A DNA stretch of 64,000 nucleotides from Tetraselmis striata. Taxonomy: Eukaryota; Chlorophyta; Chlorodendrophyceae; Chlorodendrales; Chlorodendraceae. Shown piece after piece: positions 33,757-46,826 of the stretch (positions are counted from its first letter, which is position 1; each line of letters starts with the position of its first letter). The stretch lies in contig VCJN01000537.1 of assembly GCA_006384855.1 (NCBI GenBank), positions 1-64,000 of the forward strand. Reading direction: 5' to 3'. The notes under the pieces were generated by a model, which was given only the letters and a program-made list of their open reading frames with translations, did no database searches and was not told the DNA's origin. Both the position numbers and the translations under genes were made by a program.

Positions 33757-36700
33757 TCTGCCGAGTGACCCGACCGGTCCCCAACCAACTTAGTTATCCT
33801 ATTTGGGGCCCTCTGGACGTCCCCTGACGATTTGGTAGTCATCGTGACATTTCTGCCTATAGTATTGGGCGCCTACTTTCTGCAGTACATATACAACATT
33901 TGTTGTGTATATATAACACTCTTGGACGAGGCACTAAGGAAGGTAAACGCGGAACACAAACCTAGGTCTCTATAAAGACGTCTTAGACACCTACAGGGGG
34001 TTAGCTCAGACGAGCTATGCCGGTCTTGCCCGCACTCCGTGAGTATTGGTCAGTGTTTGGATGCTTGACCTTTGCCCGCCGCCACGCTGCCCGATACATA
34101 CGTCACGCAGTATTGACCATTGCCATCCGCCGTTACTACATAGTTACTACGTCACGCACGCGCACGCACGGGTGAACAAGCACGCGTATATGTTTCTGCC
34201 CCTCCAGCATGCAAGGTACAGTGCTCACCTGCTGCAATCCCCGCCTCACGCCGATTTTCGTCTTTTACACCGTCACTCGTATTTTGCACAGGCTCGGCAT
34301 ATGCGCGCGTTTCACATGCGAAACAAGGGGGATGAGGGGCGCCCCGAAGCCCCCCCCCCCCCCCCCCCCCCCCCCCCCGCCTTCCCCGGTAGTCGCACGC
34401 ACTGTAAGTGCTAGGCCGCGCCATCTGTGTTAGGTGTTGTCCTTGTCTAATTCTCATATGATGCTACTTAGTTGCGGCTACAGAGTTAGTCATGCGCCCC
34501 GTACCGCCATCAGAACAATACTCATATTCGTCTTTAGTCGGTAGTCCTCCTTACACGTCCGTGTTGCGGGTCCCACTTGGGGGTCCCACCTAGGTGGACT
34601 ATGATCTCGCCGCTTTCTGTGCAAAACACCCCGCTGAGTGGGAAGCTGTGGGGCACCGCAATTTTATATATTGCGATTATGTATATGTTGTGCGCACCTC
34701 GCCAGTGACGATACACTTCGCCACACAATCCAGCGCTGCCAAAGGAAGCAGGCGTACACCTCGCCACAGATGAGTTTAACTTATTACTGTAGCAGCTGCC
34801 CCAAAAAAGGATATGTACACTTCGCCACGAAGTCCACACGACGCCCAAAGGGAGTAGCTGTATACTTCGCCACGAAGTCTTATGCTTAACCAAAAACTTC
34901 CGCAACGGCTTATCGGTAGATCTCCTCGTGCCCTGCCTAGGGCTGTGACTAGGGTATGAGACCCCATTTCACGAGATGCCCTATCATAGTGGAAGCCATG
35001 GTATGATACCCTATATTAAATCGCATCCTAGGGTAGGTCTTGGGATGTGTTCGTGTCTCTTGTTGTGCGCAACTTCACTAGCTGTCCCTCAGCCCCGACG
35101 TCATGCTTCCTTCGTGGTCGATCCGTCCAGGCTCTTCGCATGTTTGTCGCCGGCCAGCCTGCTGAGCTCCGCCAGCATCACCTGTCGCGCACACAGCGGG
35201 GGTTGTTGCTTATGTTGCCTTCGTGACATTATTGGGTTTTCAAATTCATTACTAACTAACCCTATATAGTGACACGCACACGTATGGCTCTTACTAACGA
35301 CAATACAACAAACTCCATTTATTAGGGCTGCCCCCGCGCATGCATGATGTCGTATTCACGTATGGCACGTGCCATACGTGAAAGAGCGCGGGCCGAAACG
35401 AACGAGCCCTGACAATGGGCCAATCTACAGTTGATGCTTGGCAAGGGGGCAAGAATTTTGTGGGAAGGGTGTATCATCCCCCGGAATATAAGTCGCAGCA
35501 GGCTGCTCCAGCGCTGCGCTCCACCGGCCACGGCCAAGTGGCTAGACCGCTTGACCGTCGCGCTGCTGAGATCAGCCCCCGGCTTAAGTTGTTGCCAGCG
35601 GTGCCCCCGGATGTCCTCAGAGTTAAGAGGTGAAGGCGGGGAAAACACCCCCGTGCATCGCTGGCGTTATGTTCGCTGATCTTGTGCAGCACACCAATGC
35701 CGGATCGCCCGATGCGCTATTGGCAAACAGTCACCTGCCCACGCTCGTGGCCAAGGTCACCGCCCAAGGACGGCTTCATAGGACCCGTGCACGGTTGAAT
35801 TTATTAAAGCTGCCACCGTGCAAGGCTTTGCAGAGAATCGTAACGCTTTCCGTACTGTTCGGGTCGCACCGAAGCACGAAAACACGATTTTATTTCGAAC
35901 AGCCCTCGCGAGTAGGCCGCCCCCGGCCGAGTCGTGCACACCCTCTTACCCACCCGTAGGTGGATCTCGGGTCGGGGCCAACGCATGGCCGAGATCGTAC
36001 AAGCACGTACATGGCTGCTGCCCGGCGGCGACAGCAGGCGCTACCGGTACTGCGAGTATGATTTGAAAAGCCCCCCGTGGGCTCCCCGGTCGTCTCGAGA
36101 TCCGAGGACCCGCCACAACCGGCCACCCCGCTAAGCCCCTACCGCACCCAGCCAGGCACGGATCCTACGTGTGGGTTACTAGCGCCCACCGCGTGGATGT
36201 GGGGGGTGGTGCCGCCATGCATAAATGAAATTGTTGATGGCAATGCGGCTACAACGCGGCACTATTGGCTCTACCGCGCTTTATCACAGCATTCGAGCCA
36301 GGGCGTACAATCCTTAGCACCATGCATGCACGCGCACAGCCTCCATGCAACCACCTAATATTATAGGCACTTATCACAGGCATGTCAATTGAATCCGTTG
36401 ACCCCATTCTTATGTGGAGCGGTGTACATGTAAGGCACCAATCTGAACATATACAAGATGCACATTTATTATGAAATAGCGGCAGCGAGGCGAGTAACTA
36501 CATGCAGCAGCAGTCGCAAATCTTCCTCCAGCACGCACTATATTTCAGTTCTCTGCGCTGCCTGCGTGTCTGCAAACATGACATAGATATGACGAGGGTA
36601 TAGGCTGGCCTAAATGGTTTATGGAAACAAACATCATGGCGCATCATGGGACTCCGGCGAGTCTCGAATGAAACCGCGATGAATCCGCACACTGGATATA

Positions 36701-37545
36701 GACCAGGATGGGCGGTAGTAAGTGCTGCAGGGCGGGATACAGTTCAGGTACGTCCCCCAAAACGGGTAGTTGCGCCGTAGAAACGTGTGCCGCGCAACCC
36801 GCACATGGTCACAGAGCGTTCGCTTGTTGCCAGGCAGAAATGGCGGTATCACACGACACGGCGTCGTGGTACTTTCCAATAGAAGATCATTGCCTAGAGT
36901 GCTTACTACTCACCACGCTGTACTCCCGGCGCGCTACATCGGTGCCAGTTGTCACCTAATGCCCCTGGCATGCGCCATCGCTAATGTATAACTGCAATAA
37001 CGATGTCAAATATACAAATACATTAACAAAATATTGTGTAATCTAATACGTAAAACATCATGACAGATATCCATGTAAACATGTTTATAATATCCACGAT
37101 AGCGATGCTGTTGCCGGGGGAGGAAGGGGGAGGGGGGGGGGGGGGGGCATGCCGGGTGTGGTTGGAGCTGCGGGGGACTGAATTGCTGCAGGACAGGAAT
37201 TCTGACTGCAGCTGGTGTGGACCTGGTCGGCTCGGTCGGGGCGGGCCCTTCCCCGGGGTCGAATGGCCAAGATAGCGTGCTTTGTTTCAACTGTGGCCCG
37301 CCTCTCGTTTCCATCTTGTCACCGCGCACAACTCAACAGCGCGCGCCCGCCATGCGTGCTTCCCGCGAGGAGCTTTCCTTAAAGACGTGGTGCAGCCGCA
37401 GCGCAACCGGCACCGCCACCGAAGTAACGTTGCACTGGGGCTTGGCTGCTCGTGATTTTCAAGATGGGCAGTGTCGACGTGGGCATGATGGCTCGGTAGA
37501 GCTCCGCTGCCCGGCTGTGCGCGCCGGGTTGAGGGAGCCGCATTC
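33757..37545. other. Long intergenic region without recognised genes
   Basis: Only scattered short frames on both strands. Contains a run of about 30 C (34350-34379), a cluster of CTTCGCCAC repeats (34695-34882), a G run near 37134-37147, and stretches of moderate GC. No domain, splice pattern or structured RNA recognised. Confidence 0.45.
34695..34882. repeat. Cluster of five TACACTTCGCCAC-type repeats
   Basis: Five copies of (A/T)(C/A)AC(T/C)TCGCCAC at irregular 18-65 bp spacing. The last two extend to ACTTCGCCACGAAGT, itself an inverted repeat with a 3-nt loop. Unknown role. Confidence 0.7.
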
Positions 37546-40500
37546 TTACGACCCCGGCGCACACGAGTCGGCGCTCAGCTCCACGTCGGTGTCTCGCCCC
37601 AAAATGTCCAGGCGCACAAACAGCGCCCTTTTGGGGCGCAGCTGCAGGCGGCAGCACATCAACCCACATCACATCAGGAAGAGCATTGGTAGGGCGCACA
37701 TGCCAGCTACATGTCTCGATCAACCACGCCAACTTCCTCCAATGAGATGCCACAGTCGCTAACATTTCCTCACTGGGGCTTCGGTCGCAAGAGTGATATT
37801 CGGACCATAAATTCGGGGATTTTGTGCTCTACTTAATGTTCTCCTTATGTAATTCTGACATATGTTTCCATACAATTATTAATATTCTGCTTTGTGAGGG
37901 GTTAAATAAAACAGGAACATGTCAATATGTACGCAACATCACACCCAAACGCATGATTACAGCTTTGGTGGGGGGGGGGGGGGGGACATCGCTCACCTCG
38001 AGCACGGTCCCCCGCAGTGTCTTGAAGGGGCCGTCCACGACTTCGACGGGCGCGCCCGGCGCCAAGGACGACGGCGCCTGCCTTGAGCGCGCCGGCGCGG
38101 TGCTGCCGCTTTCCCAATCGTCAGCATCCCCATTCGAGTCGGCCCAGCCGCGCCCCGCGTTGCCTCCTTTCGCGGCGCCTGAAAAAAGCACGACTTGGCA
38201 TCAGCGACCGCCATTGCGCCACTCCGAGATCAGAGTGCATCTCAGGCGGCCATCGCATCTCGACACGCGTCCACGCTCACCGTTAGCGAACGGCACGTCC
38301 TCTTCCTCGAAGAGACCCAGGTCCTCTGTCTCAGTCTCCTCGAGCCAGGACAGGAAGTCTCCGGCCTCAGAGCTCGCGGCGCCCTTTGCCGGGCTATCGG
38401 CGTCATTTCTCAGCCCGCCGCCCTGGCTCCCAAACTCGTCGTCGAAGAGGTCGTCGTCCAGCCATTCGTCCTTCCCCGGGGCCCAGGTGTTGCCCTTGCT
38501 GACGTAGACGTTGCGCCCGTCGTTCGTCATGCCGCCCAAGCGGACGTTCTCGCTGACCTCCTGGTCCTGCACGATGTCGCCCCCGCTGTACCAGCCGCCA
38601 TCGTCCGCCTCCCAGAAGTCCTGCTCGTCGTACTTCCGGCTCCCGCGGCCCGGCTTCTCCTTGGGGCGGGACTCGCTACCCGGCGCAGCGCCGGAGGCGC
38701 GCTGGGAGAACCCATCTGCGCCATCCAGGGCGCCGGCGTACGCTGCCTTCTGCCGGCTCATGGCGTCCTTCTGCAGCAAGTACTGGGCGCCGTGGATCTG
38801 ATACGGGCTGGTGTACTTGGCAGGCCGCCCCATGGCCACTTCGATCTTGGCCTCCAACTGCACGGCAAATGGGGGCGTCAGGCAGAAGGCCGCAAAACTA
38901 TGCAAGCGGGTGCCACGAAGTTTGCCAATGATGGCCGGCATGAGAGGTGGGCATCACGCCCAATGGCACACATTACGCACCACATCCCTCTTGGCGATTT
39001 GCAAAAGCATCCGTCTCATGCGCTCATTCTCAAAGTCCTCGTCAGTTACCAGGATTGGCTCGTCGTCATCCGTCATCTCATTCTCCGCGTCGCTGCCTAT
39101 GTCTTGTATGAAGAACTGTCGACATCGCAGCAACGGGTCAATACACGCCATCACGCATCGCCCGATGTCATTGTCAACTTGACGCAGCTGTGTGCCGCTG
39201 CGCGTCGGCAGCCGCGCGCACCTGCTGGGCGTCGGTGTACTGCTCAATGGATAGCGGCTGCGGGAGATCGCCAGACTCGGGGGCCCACGCGGGCTTGCCC
39301 TTGATGGCCTGCATACCATGGCGCAACAGAGGGCATGCGCTAAGCAACACGACTCCAAGCACATTTACATAAGAACCGGCCTTAGACGGGAGCCTCACCT
39401 TGCCGGTGGTGAACGTGGCCGGAATAGAGTAGATCATCTGTGGCACATGGCGGCATCGGGCCTGAGTCATTGCGCCAGGGCAACCGGCGCAGCGCAATTC
39501 ACGCTACTCTCCGCACCAGTGGGCCGCACCTCAGCAATGTCACGCGTCATGTAGCAGGACACCAGCAAGTCGCCGTGCTCGTAGTGCACTTGCTCTGTCT
39601 TCACGTTTCCAGTGACCTCGTTCCTGATGAAGCGCGTCCTCTGCAGCGCTCGGACGTCCACATGCCGAATCTTCTCCTGTATCGCCCGCGTCTGCAAGTG
39701 GCGATGGGCGGCCGGTTGCGTTTGGTGAGCGGCAGGGCAGGCATGCGTGCCCTGGGGTGCCGAGGCAAGCGCGGCAACGCCACACTACTCACATCTTGGT
39801 CTTTGCTGTCGGCCTCGTCTCCTCCCTGCTTCATGCTGTTCTTGATGTAGTTCAGCACGATAGTGGCAACCTGCAGGCAGCAGTGATGCACTTTAGCCCC
39901 AACAGGGAAGGCAGACTCGATGAGCAGGCCTGTAAGCAACGCACAGGGTGGCGGTTGTGATGGATGTGGGCAGGCCGAAGGAGGAAGAGGGGGAGGCACC
40001 GTTTTCTTGGTCGCCTTGTCCATCGTCGTTACCAGGTAGTGGGTCAGAGTGTCCGGGATCTTGAAGTCCCCCCTACTCAAACACATCCACACGGCCCATT
40101 TAGCAGCAAACGCACTCCAGCAATGTGAATATCATAACAGACTGAACAAGTATGGGGCGCAGCGATGGAAGGCGCACCGCTTCTTCGGAACAGCAGGGAG
40201 TTGCGGCGCCGCAACCTCTTGCTCCTTCCTGCGCTCCGCCTGCTTCGCGACCGACTCGGCACTCGGCTGATTGACGGTCACCCGCTCACTTTCCTGTGCG
40301 TGTGGCAAGCACACACAGGGGTCCTTCTCATGCTCCGCTGGTGGACAGCCCATCTGGGCCGTTCAGCTCAGGATTGAGGAGCCCCGAACATGGGCCGGTC
40401 CTTCTGACCATAACACACCCAAAGCGTAGCCGGAGACAGAGCGAGGCAGCGCATGTTCGCTGAAAGTGTGATGCATGAATGTATTCGTAATCAAAAGATG

Positions 40501-41723
40501 CTGTACGATTGGGGCATACAGCGTATGATTCCTGTCAGACTGATGTACCCCGTGGTTGGCTATGTCCTCGACCGGGCTAACGATACATGCCGCAATGTAG
40601 GGTGCGCTGCAGGTCGGGTATCCCTCCCTCTGATGTCCAGAGTCAAGCGCTGCCCCCCGCCCCCCTTCCTGTACTCTCCCCCTGGCCCACCCCTGGTAAC
40701 CTATGTACTCCCAGCAGCTGTACCCCTTGTGCACACAAACATGTGCATGCCGGGTGGGTGGGGTGGGGGGGGTAACTTGCCTCCAACGCATTGCCCCAGT
40801 CCTCCTGCGCCTTCTCGTACTCTTTGAGCTGAGCACGCGTGAATTTGGACGTGTCGCGCGTCTTTGATGACTGCATGCCGGCGCATGAGCAGGAGGTTTG
40901 GGGGGGGGGGGGGGGGGCAGTGAGTGAATGGCCTGGAGGCACACCGTTGGCCCATGCGATACAGGGGTGATGGGTGGGGGCAGGACGGACCAACAGGACG
41001 CGCCCCTCGGTGTTGCTCAGGATGGATTCCGAGTCCGCTGTCTTCTTCCGCCTGCCTCTCTTCTTGCGTGGCTGTGCCTCTGGAACGTGCGCCTCCCCTG
41101 CGTCATCCGCCTGCAGCATGGCAATGACGTCTGCCTTCTTCGCTGCCACCGGCAGCCCCCGCTCCTTGGCGAGCTTCTTCAGCTCCGCCACCCTCATGGA
41201 GGAGTACTCCGCAGCGGGGCTGTCAGTCTGCAGGGGAGTGGGATCGGGGACAGCACTGCTGCTGCTGCCGGTATCCGACTCAAGTATGCGGGCAATCATG
41301 TCTTGCTTCCTGGTTGGTACCGGTAAACCGCGAGCTTGCAGGACGGATCTCAGCTGCTTCACGGTCAGAGTAGCGTATTGCTCAGACGCGCCGGAGGTGT
41401 CGGGGGAGACGGAGGCGTCCGCTGCCGGTTGCTGGGCCGATGTCGCAGTGGAGATACGCTCAATCAGGTCAGCCTTCTTCCCCCTGGAATCCAGCTGAAG
41501 CTGCGAGCACAGCTCTTTGAGCTGGGCGACGGTCTTTGATGCCAACGCGTCAGCCCTAAATACATAGGGGAGGGAGCATAGCTGGCGGCTCAGGAGCTGC
41601 GCGCACTGCCTTTGCCGTGACGAAACGCACACGCATGTAGATGCATAGGATGCCCCTCCCCCCCATATCCACTCTTCCATTGGTTGCCATGTTTGACATC
41701 TCTCCGGGGGCGAAAGTGGAGTG

Positions 41724-41761
<38 letters not shown>

Positions 41762-41965
41762 AACAGGGTCCGCTATGAGCAGGTACCTGTATTCGTTCGT
41801 CGCGGAACAAAGCACGCCCCGAGAGACGGAAGCGCCGAAGGGCAGCCGCGGCTGTCCGTGGCCAAGCACCAAGCCAGGGCGGCGGCGGGCTGGGGGGGCG
41901 CCACTCCCGTGCCGTCTCGCAGCTAGCAGAGCGGGCGACATCCGCATGGCGTGAGAGAGCATCAT
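37546..41965 (-). CDS. Triple-SAP, KOW-domain protein, probably plastid nucleoid/transcription factor
   Basis: Thirteen exons in consistent phase, about 790 residues: 41965-41787, 41555-about 41000, 40870-40781, 40293-40178, 40072-40000, 39870-39793, 39691-39530, 39437-39399, 39308-39222, 39115-38981, 38857-38281, 38178-37997 and 37641-37546 (TAA). The first 55 or so residues are Arg/Ala/Ser-rich without acids, like a transit peptide. Three SAP modules follow (VAQLKELCSQLQLDSRGKK; VKQLRSVLQARGLPVPTRK; VAELKKLAKERGLPVAAKK), which bind DNA. The C-terminus has a KOW motif (PVEVVDGPFKTLRGTVLE) continuing into RALFVRLDILGRDTDVEL as in NusG/Spt5. The middle (IPDTLTHYLVTTMDKATKK, RNEVTGNVKTEQVHYEHGD) is not recognised. 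SAP and KOW domains occur in different plant pTAC proteins; a relation is inference. Exon 3 appears to use a GC donor (GAG|GCAAGT). Confidence 0.8.
41726..41760. repeat. (GA)n microsatellite in intron 1 of the SAP/KOW gene
   Basis: About 17 GA units between exon 1 and exon 2. Confidence 0.85.
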
Positions 41966-42433
41966 GCTGGCGACGACGGATAGCCTGGCGCGAGGCGACC
42001 TACTGCGGAGCCGTCGCCGGTAGTCTGGGCTACGGTTATTCGCCTGTGGTAAGGCTCCAGGCCGTCTTGGCAAAGTCAGTGCCCGTCCGCACCTACCCAC
42101 CCGCTGCCGCGCCGTACGTCAATGCTTTGGGTTCAGGCATCATCTGACGAGAACTACAGATAGCGACTATTACCTGTACCAGTACCGACGAAGCGACGAT
42201 GGCGGCCAACCTCACGCGCAACGGCGCGCCGAGGCGCCGACATTCTGACGAGGCTTCCTCCCCCCTCGCCGGCTTCCAGCCCGGATTATAATAAAGAATA
42301 ATGTAGTTACATGAGCTCCCTGCAGAGGGCGATCAGGAAACCACCCGAAAAGGCAATAGGAAACGTCCACTACAGCAATTGCGCGGTGGAAGCAGCACCA
42401 GAAGATTGTGCGGAATGAGCACGGGCAGACGCA

Positions 42434-42934
42434 TCAGACTTGGCCGTATGCACTCCGGCAGACGACAGAATGCCGCCCCAGGTACCATGCACGCAAGCTG
42501 AGACTCGCCGCAGCAACTAACCCCCGCCGCGTGCGCGACATGAGATGGCGGTACTCAGCGGGCTGGTTGGCAACAAAGTTTCGAAGAGCCTGGACGGACT
42601 GACCACGAAGGAAGCTTAAAGTCGGGGTGGAAGGACCGCCCGGGAAGTTGCGCACAGCAAGTAACACCGCGAAGATGTAGATCACCGTTAAAGCGGATTT
42701 TCCCAGGCGGCTGCGGTCCTCAACCACAAAAGGGTAGTACGGGTGAACACCCTGCACCGGGGCGGAAGATGCCCGGTCCGCCGCGAGCTTGTTGCGCTCC
42801 GCCTCGGTCGCCGCGATCCCCGGGGTGCACCATGGGGGTTGTTGCCCCAAGTGGGGGTCGTCGAGGACACGCACTACGCGAAATCGACCATGTAATCGCG
42901 CGCCTCCCCCCCCCCCCCCCCCCCCGCCCCACAC
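42434..42934 (-). pseudogene. C-terminal nuclease-like tail of the RT element, copy B
   Basis: VRVLDDPHLG, AATEAERNKLAADR and YPFVVEDRSRLGKSALTVIY are conserved between copies A and B despite decay, which indicates past selection. The arrangement recalls RLE-type endonuclease tails; no structure-based proof. A poly(C) run (42906-42925) interrupts the N-terminal side. Confidence 0.4.
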
Positions 42935-44310
42935 CCCGCCAGCGTCAAATATGACGGCCGCGAGCGATCTGATGGGCGCAGCCCACTCGTCTCAAGGGTC
43001 AAGTCGTCGGCTCCCGAGCGGTCCCGGTCGAGCACCGCCCCCGCTTCAATCGCCACGGAAACCCGCAGATTTTTCAAAGCGGCATGCATACTGTGCTGGT
43101 AGTTCGCGACGGGGCAACTGGGCAGATGATCCACGACGAAATCCCTAGCGTTCTTGTTCGAGCGCCATCCGGACAGCGAAGCCATAAGGGATCAATACCA
43201 CACATGGGGCCAGGGCAAGTGACAGGCGTGGAACCCCCGCGCCGGCGAAGGCCCATCCCCCGCGCAGCGGCGGCGGAATAAGCAGCACGGGGAATCTTGC
43301 GGGCTGACTCGTGATCCGACTGGTAAAGCGATAGGGAGCCCGCCCTACACGCATTGTACAAGCGCAGAGTATCAAGTCGCGAGGCCGCGGCACTTGAAGC
43401 CAAGAGCGAGGGCCACGAAGTCACGCAAGCGAATTGCACGGCTGAGGTGGCGTTGGACAACCATGGTCTTCGTGGGTTGATCATCGGAGGCAACACCCGT
43501 ACCCGTACCCGAGGGCGGAGCTGTAGTACCGTCTGGCTGCGGTTCTAGTAGGGAAGGAGTTGCCATTGACGGAAAGGGTGCCACTAATTGGCGGGGCGAC
43601 GGTATCTCGAGAGCTACATAAGCGCATGTAGTATCGGTATTGGCAGTACTCGTACCACCGATAGGAAGCGATTGCGGGGCAGCGGAGGCGGCCTCACTAG
43701 TACCAACTCCATGTATGGGGAGTGGCCGTACAAGGAGATGTGGTGACACGCAGTCCTCGGCTAGTGCTCGTACCCGTACGAGCCGTAGTACCAGCTGATG
43801 GATCCGGTGCGGCGGTGGTCGTAGCATTACCGACCGTAAGTAACTCGAAGATCTCGTGGGCGCGCCCGTAGTACGCGCGCGGCGCGTGCACGCTGCACAT
43901 CTGCTTGCGGTAACGTGGTGAGGGCCCGTACAGTCTCGTATACGCGGCGCGTCTCCCGCGCCCATGGCAAAGCACTCGTAGCCACGGACGACACCTCGGC
44001 GCGAACCGCCTCGTACAAGGGGTCGAGGGCGGGCCCGTACCCCCGTACCAGCTTTGACAGGACAACCGATTCAGCGGAATAAAACGCCGCGGGGGCCTCA
44101 TACTGCATCACGGCCGCATCATTCAAACCACCAAATCTGTGGGCATACGCATATATATGGACGATCGCAGCCTCCATGCGCGGTGTAGACTGGTCGCAAG
44201 GGTCCGAACTAAGCAACGAAAATGCAGCCGAAATGTTGGCGGCCTCCACGGCCTCCAAGAAAGGGTCCAGCTCCGACTCACAGCGGCATCATGCGGCTGA
44301 GGAAGCCGGT

Positions 44311-45498
44311 CTACCGCACCGCGCATACGACCTGCAGCCGCATGGTCTCGTGGTGGCAGCCGTATCCCGACATGCCAAAAGAGGCGATGCGCTCCAACAG
44401 TGCGGCGTGGGCCACCCGGCGCCGCCCCAACGCACCGGTCATCCACCAGGGGTAATGGCTAATAGGAGCACCCAGGTACACGGCGCCATCATGGACAGGG
44501 TCGCCGCCCGGGGTACGAAACCCTCCCGGGGCCAACTTCGCCCTAACTGTCCGCAACGCGGCCTCGCTGTCACCGGGGTGACGAACGTACCGCGTCTTAC
44601 AGCCATGAACCAGCACCAATCCGACTTTGAAAAGCTCCGTACCATACTCGTCAAAAACACGCGGAACGTGAGCCGCGGCAGTACCCGCGCCGCAATCATC
44701 CGCGAAACTCTGGCAGAAAGTATCAGCGGCGGTATGAGCCACAACCGCTTGCACCGGGCCGGCGATAGCGAGGCAGAAATATAGCGGGGCCAATACATCA
44801 CCATCGCGCACACCTATACGAGATTGTAGGGTGGCGCGCAAAGTACCGGGATCATCCGGCGCGTAGTAGTACATGTCGCTAGGGCGATCGTACAACATCC
44901 GGAAAAAAAGGGATAAGGCCATGTAGACGCGGGTCTTGAGCCATCCGTCAAGTATCGCACCCCGGGATACCTCATTGAAGGCATTTCGAATATCCATGAT
45001 GAGTAGTAGCATGCTCCCTTTGCCGCCGGTACCACGCCCGCCGAAAAGCTGGTACCACGCCACCCGCATGCTCATATAAAAGCCGTGTCGGAGCCAACTC
45101 CAGACTGAAATCTGCGTTGTACCGGGCCCATGGCATCCCGCGCATCGGCACCCGGCTGCACGAGAGCGTGGGCGGAGGCAAGGCGCACCAGCACGGAGCC
45201 GACGCCAAGCGGGCGCGCGTACTCGCAGCGGCTCGCCGGTCTTCGCCCGCTCCTCGCGCGCGGCGGTATGGTCCTTGTGGAGCGCAAACACGGTGCCACT
45301 CGCCAAGAAAGCCGCAGTGCGCGAGTGGCACCGCCCCGCTAGGCAGCGGTTTACCCACATGCGCCATAAAGGTACGTCTAGGTCCCTGATGTGCTCCCAA
45401 CGCCACCAACTCATATGCCCAACGGAAAGGCGGGGAGCACGCGCAGAACCCGCCGATGGTCCTCCCCCAGCACCGCCGAACCTCATCCACATTGCCAC
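44311..45498 (-). pseudogene. Reverse transcriptase domain (RVT_1-like), frameshifted
   Basis: Motif A MDIRNAFNEVSRGAIL (near 44998-44950), motif B GVRDGDVLAPLYFCLA (near 44810-44765) and the catalytic FADD in CQSFADDCGAG (near 44715-44690) occur in order. Upstream, the conserved RPLGVGSVLVRLASAHAL block sits in another frame (near 45225), so at least one frameshift lies between 45250 and 45080. The N-terminal part (HMSWWRWEHIRDLDVPLWRMW...FALHK) is also typical of this RT type. The FADD aspartates are preserved although the gene is broken. Copy A lacks this whole segment. Confidence 0.8.
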
Positions 45499-46826
45499 CC
45501 CATGACACCGGCGCCCGCCGCAGGTCCGGCGGCTCCTCGGGAGGGGAGTACTCCGGGTCGGTGGGATCAGGAGGTGGATGGAGGGCTTCGAGGACAGTCA
45601 GGGTGCGCCGCAGCGGCGTCGGACACCATATTACCGAGGTCGGCCGTGTCCATTGCATGTCAAGCGCGGCGCAGCTCCTGCACAACAGCGAGTTTCGCTG
45701 CCCGGCGGTGAGCATCTACCACCGCCGGCGGCACCCCATCCGCCGCAGCATCGGCGCCCCCCTCCGCACCCTCTTCAGAAGCAGCCCGCGCCCTCGCAGA
45801 CCGCCGGCGCTTCCGCCGGCGGGCACTCCGAGACGTGCCCGCCGGCAGCTCCCCCGCCTCCATATGGTAATTGTGTAACTCGCCGCCATCCCACGACTCG
45901 CGCCACAATTGCTGCATCCCGCACACCGAGAAGCCGGCGCGCACAGCATCCCCCGCCTCCCACAGCCGCACTCGCCGCTCCGGCTAATTTCCGCACAACT
46001 GCGGGGCTGCTAGATGGGTAGGGTCGTAGTAGCAGCCCCGCAAATACGCAGACAGCGCCTTCGGCCCCGTACGACCGGTCGTCGTTAGGAGGGAAGCGGT
46101 CACCGTAGGCCATCTTACGGTCTAGCAGGGGGAAAAGGACATGGCGCGCCGCGCCGCGGGACAGGCGCCGACAGCCGTACCCCGCAGCGGCGTACATGGC
46201 ATCATGCGGTACACGTTGCGGGTACCGCACCACCGAGCGGTGGCCGCGAGGGCGGCATCATATGGGCGGCTGAGGCAGCAGCCGGCGCGTGTTGGCGTTG
46301 TAGCGCCCGCACGCTAGCTGCCGACGCCGGGAGAGCCACACCGGGGGGGCGGAGCCGTGGGAGGGGGGGGGTGCAGAACTCGCAGGTGGCGGCATGGGCC
46401 ACCGCTCGCGCGCCATGGAACACGTGGTGGCCCAAGCGGCGCGGGCAGCTGGCGCTCGTGGGGCGCACCGCACATACACAGAGGGGTCAAAAGTCGCAGC
46501 GTAGGCGAAATGCATGGCAGCTACCGCCGGGACGTCGAACTCCATCCCGTGGTTCACGTGCATGCACGGGGGGGCGGGCCGCGGCTAGGTGCGTCCGCAG
46601 CTGCCATCGCAACACCGGAGTTGTCATTCAACGCCCCCGCCGGGCGTCGACGACTGCATCTGCGCCATCGCAGCGCCGCGCGCCCACCACCACCACCGCC
46701 CCCGCCGGGACCGCGACCTCCACGGCAGACACCCTAGCTAGCAGAGGGGCTTGGAGGGGCCGGAGGACGCCCCACGGTGCTGATTCCCCACCGGCCACGC
46801 CACAGCTAGAAGCCGGGGGTCGGGGG

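Larger units (their letters stand above)
42304..46826 (-). mobile_element. RT retroelement copy B (decayed)
   Basis: 4.5-kb copy of the same element as 28230-33040. Minus-strand order: C2H2-like region (46563-46258), RT (45498-44311), a helical region (44258-43827), then a tail with ARDFVVDHLPSC-like and AATEAERNKLAADR...YPFVVEDRSRLGKSAL segments that could be a restriction-like endonuclease (D...E...K pattern). The order finger-RT-nuclease resembles R2/NeSL-type non-LTR elements, but this is inference; no poly(A) tail, LTR or clear target duplication is seen. Multiple frameshifts. The left end has a variant (TTACATGAGCTCCC) of the dispersed motif; homology to copy A stops near 46826. Confidence 0.75.

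Noticed and set aside
34005..34080. tRNA-like GGGGGTTAGCTCAGACGAGC
   Set aside because: D-arm resemblance only; no anticodon arm or GGTTCGAAT-type T-loop at the right distance.
38195..39304. 369-codon plus-strand frame opposite the SAP/KOW gene
   Set aside because: It spans several well-supported minus-strand exons and their introns; antisense shadow.
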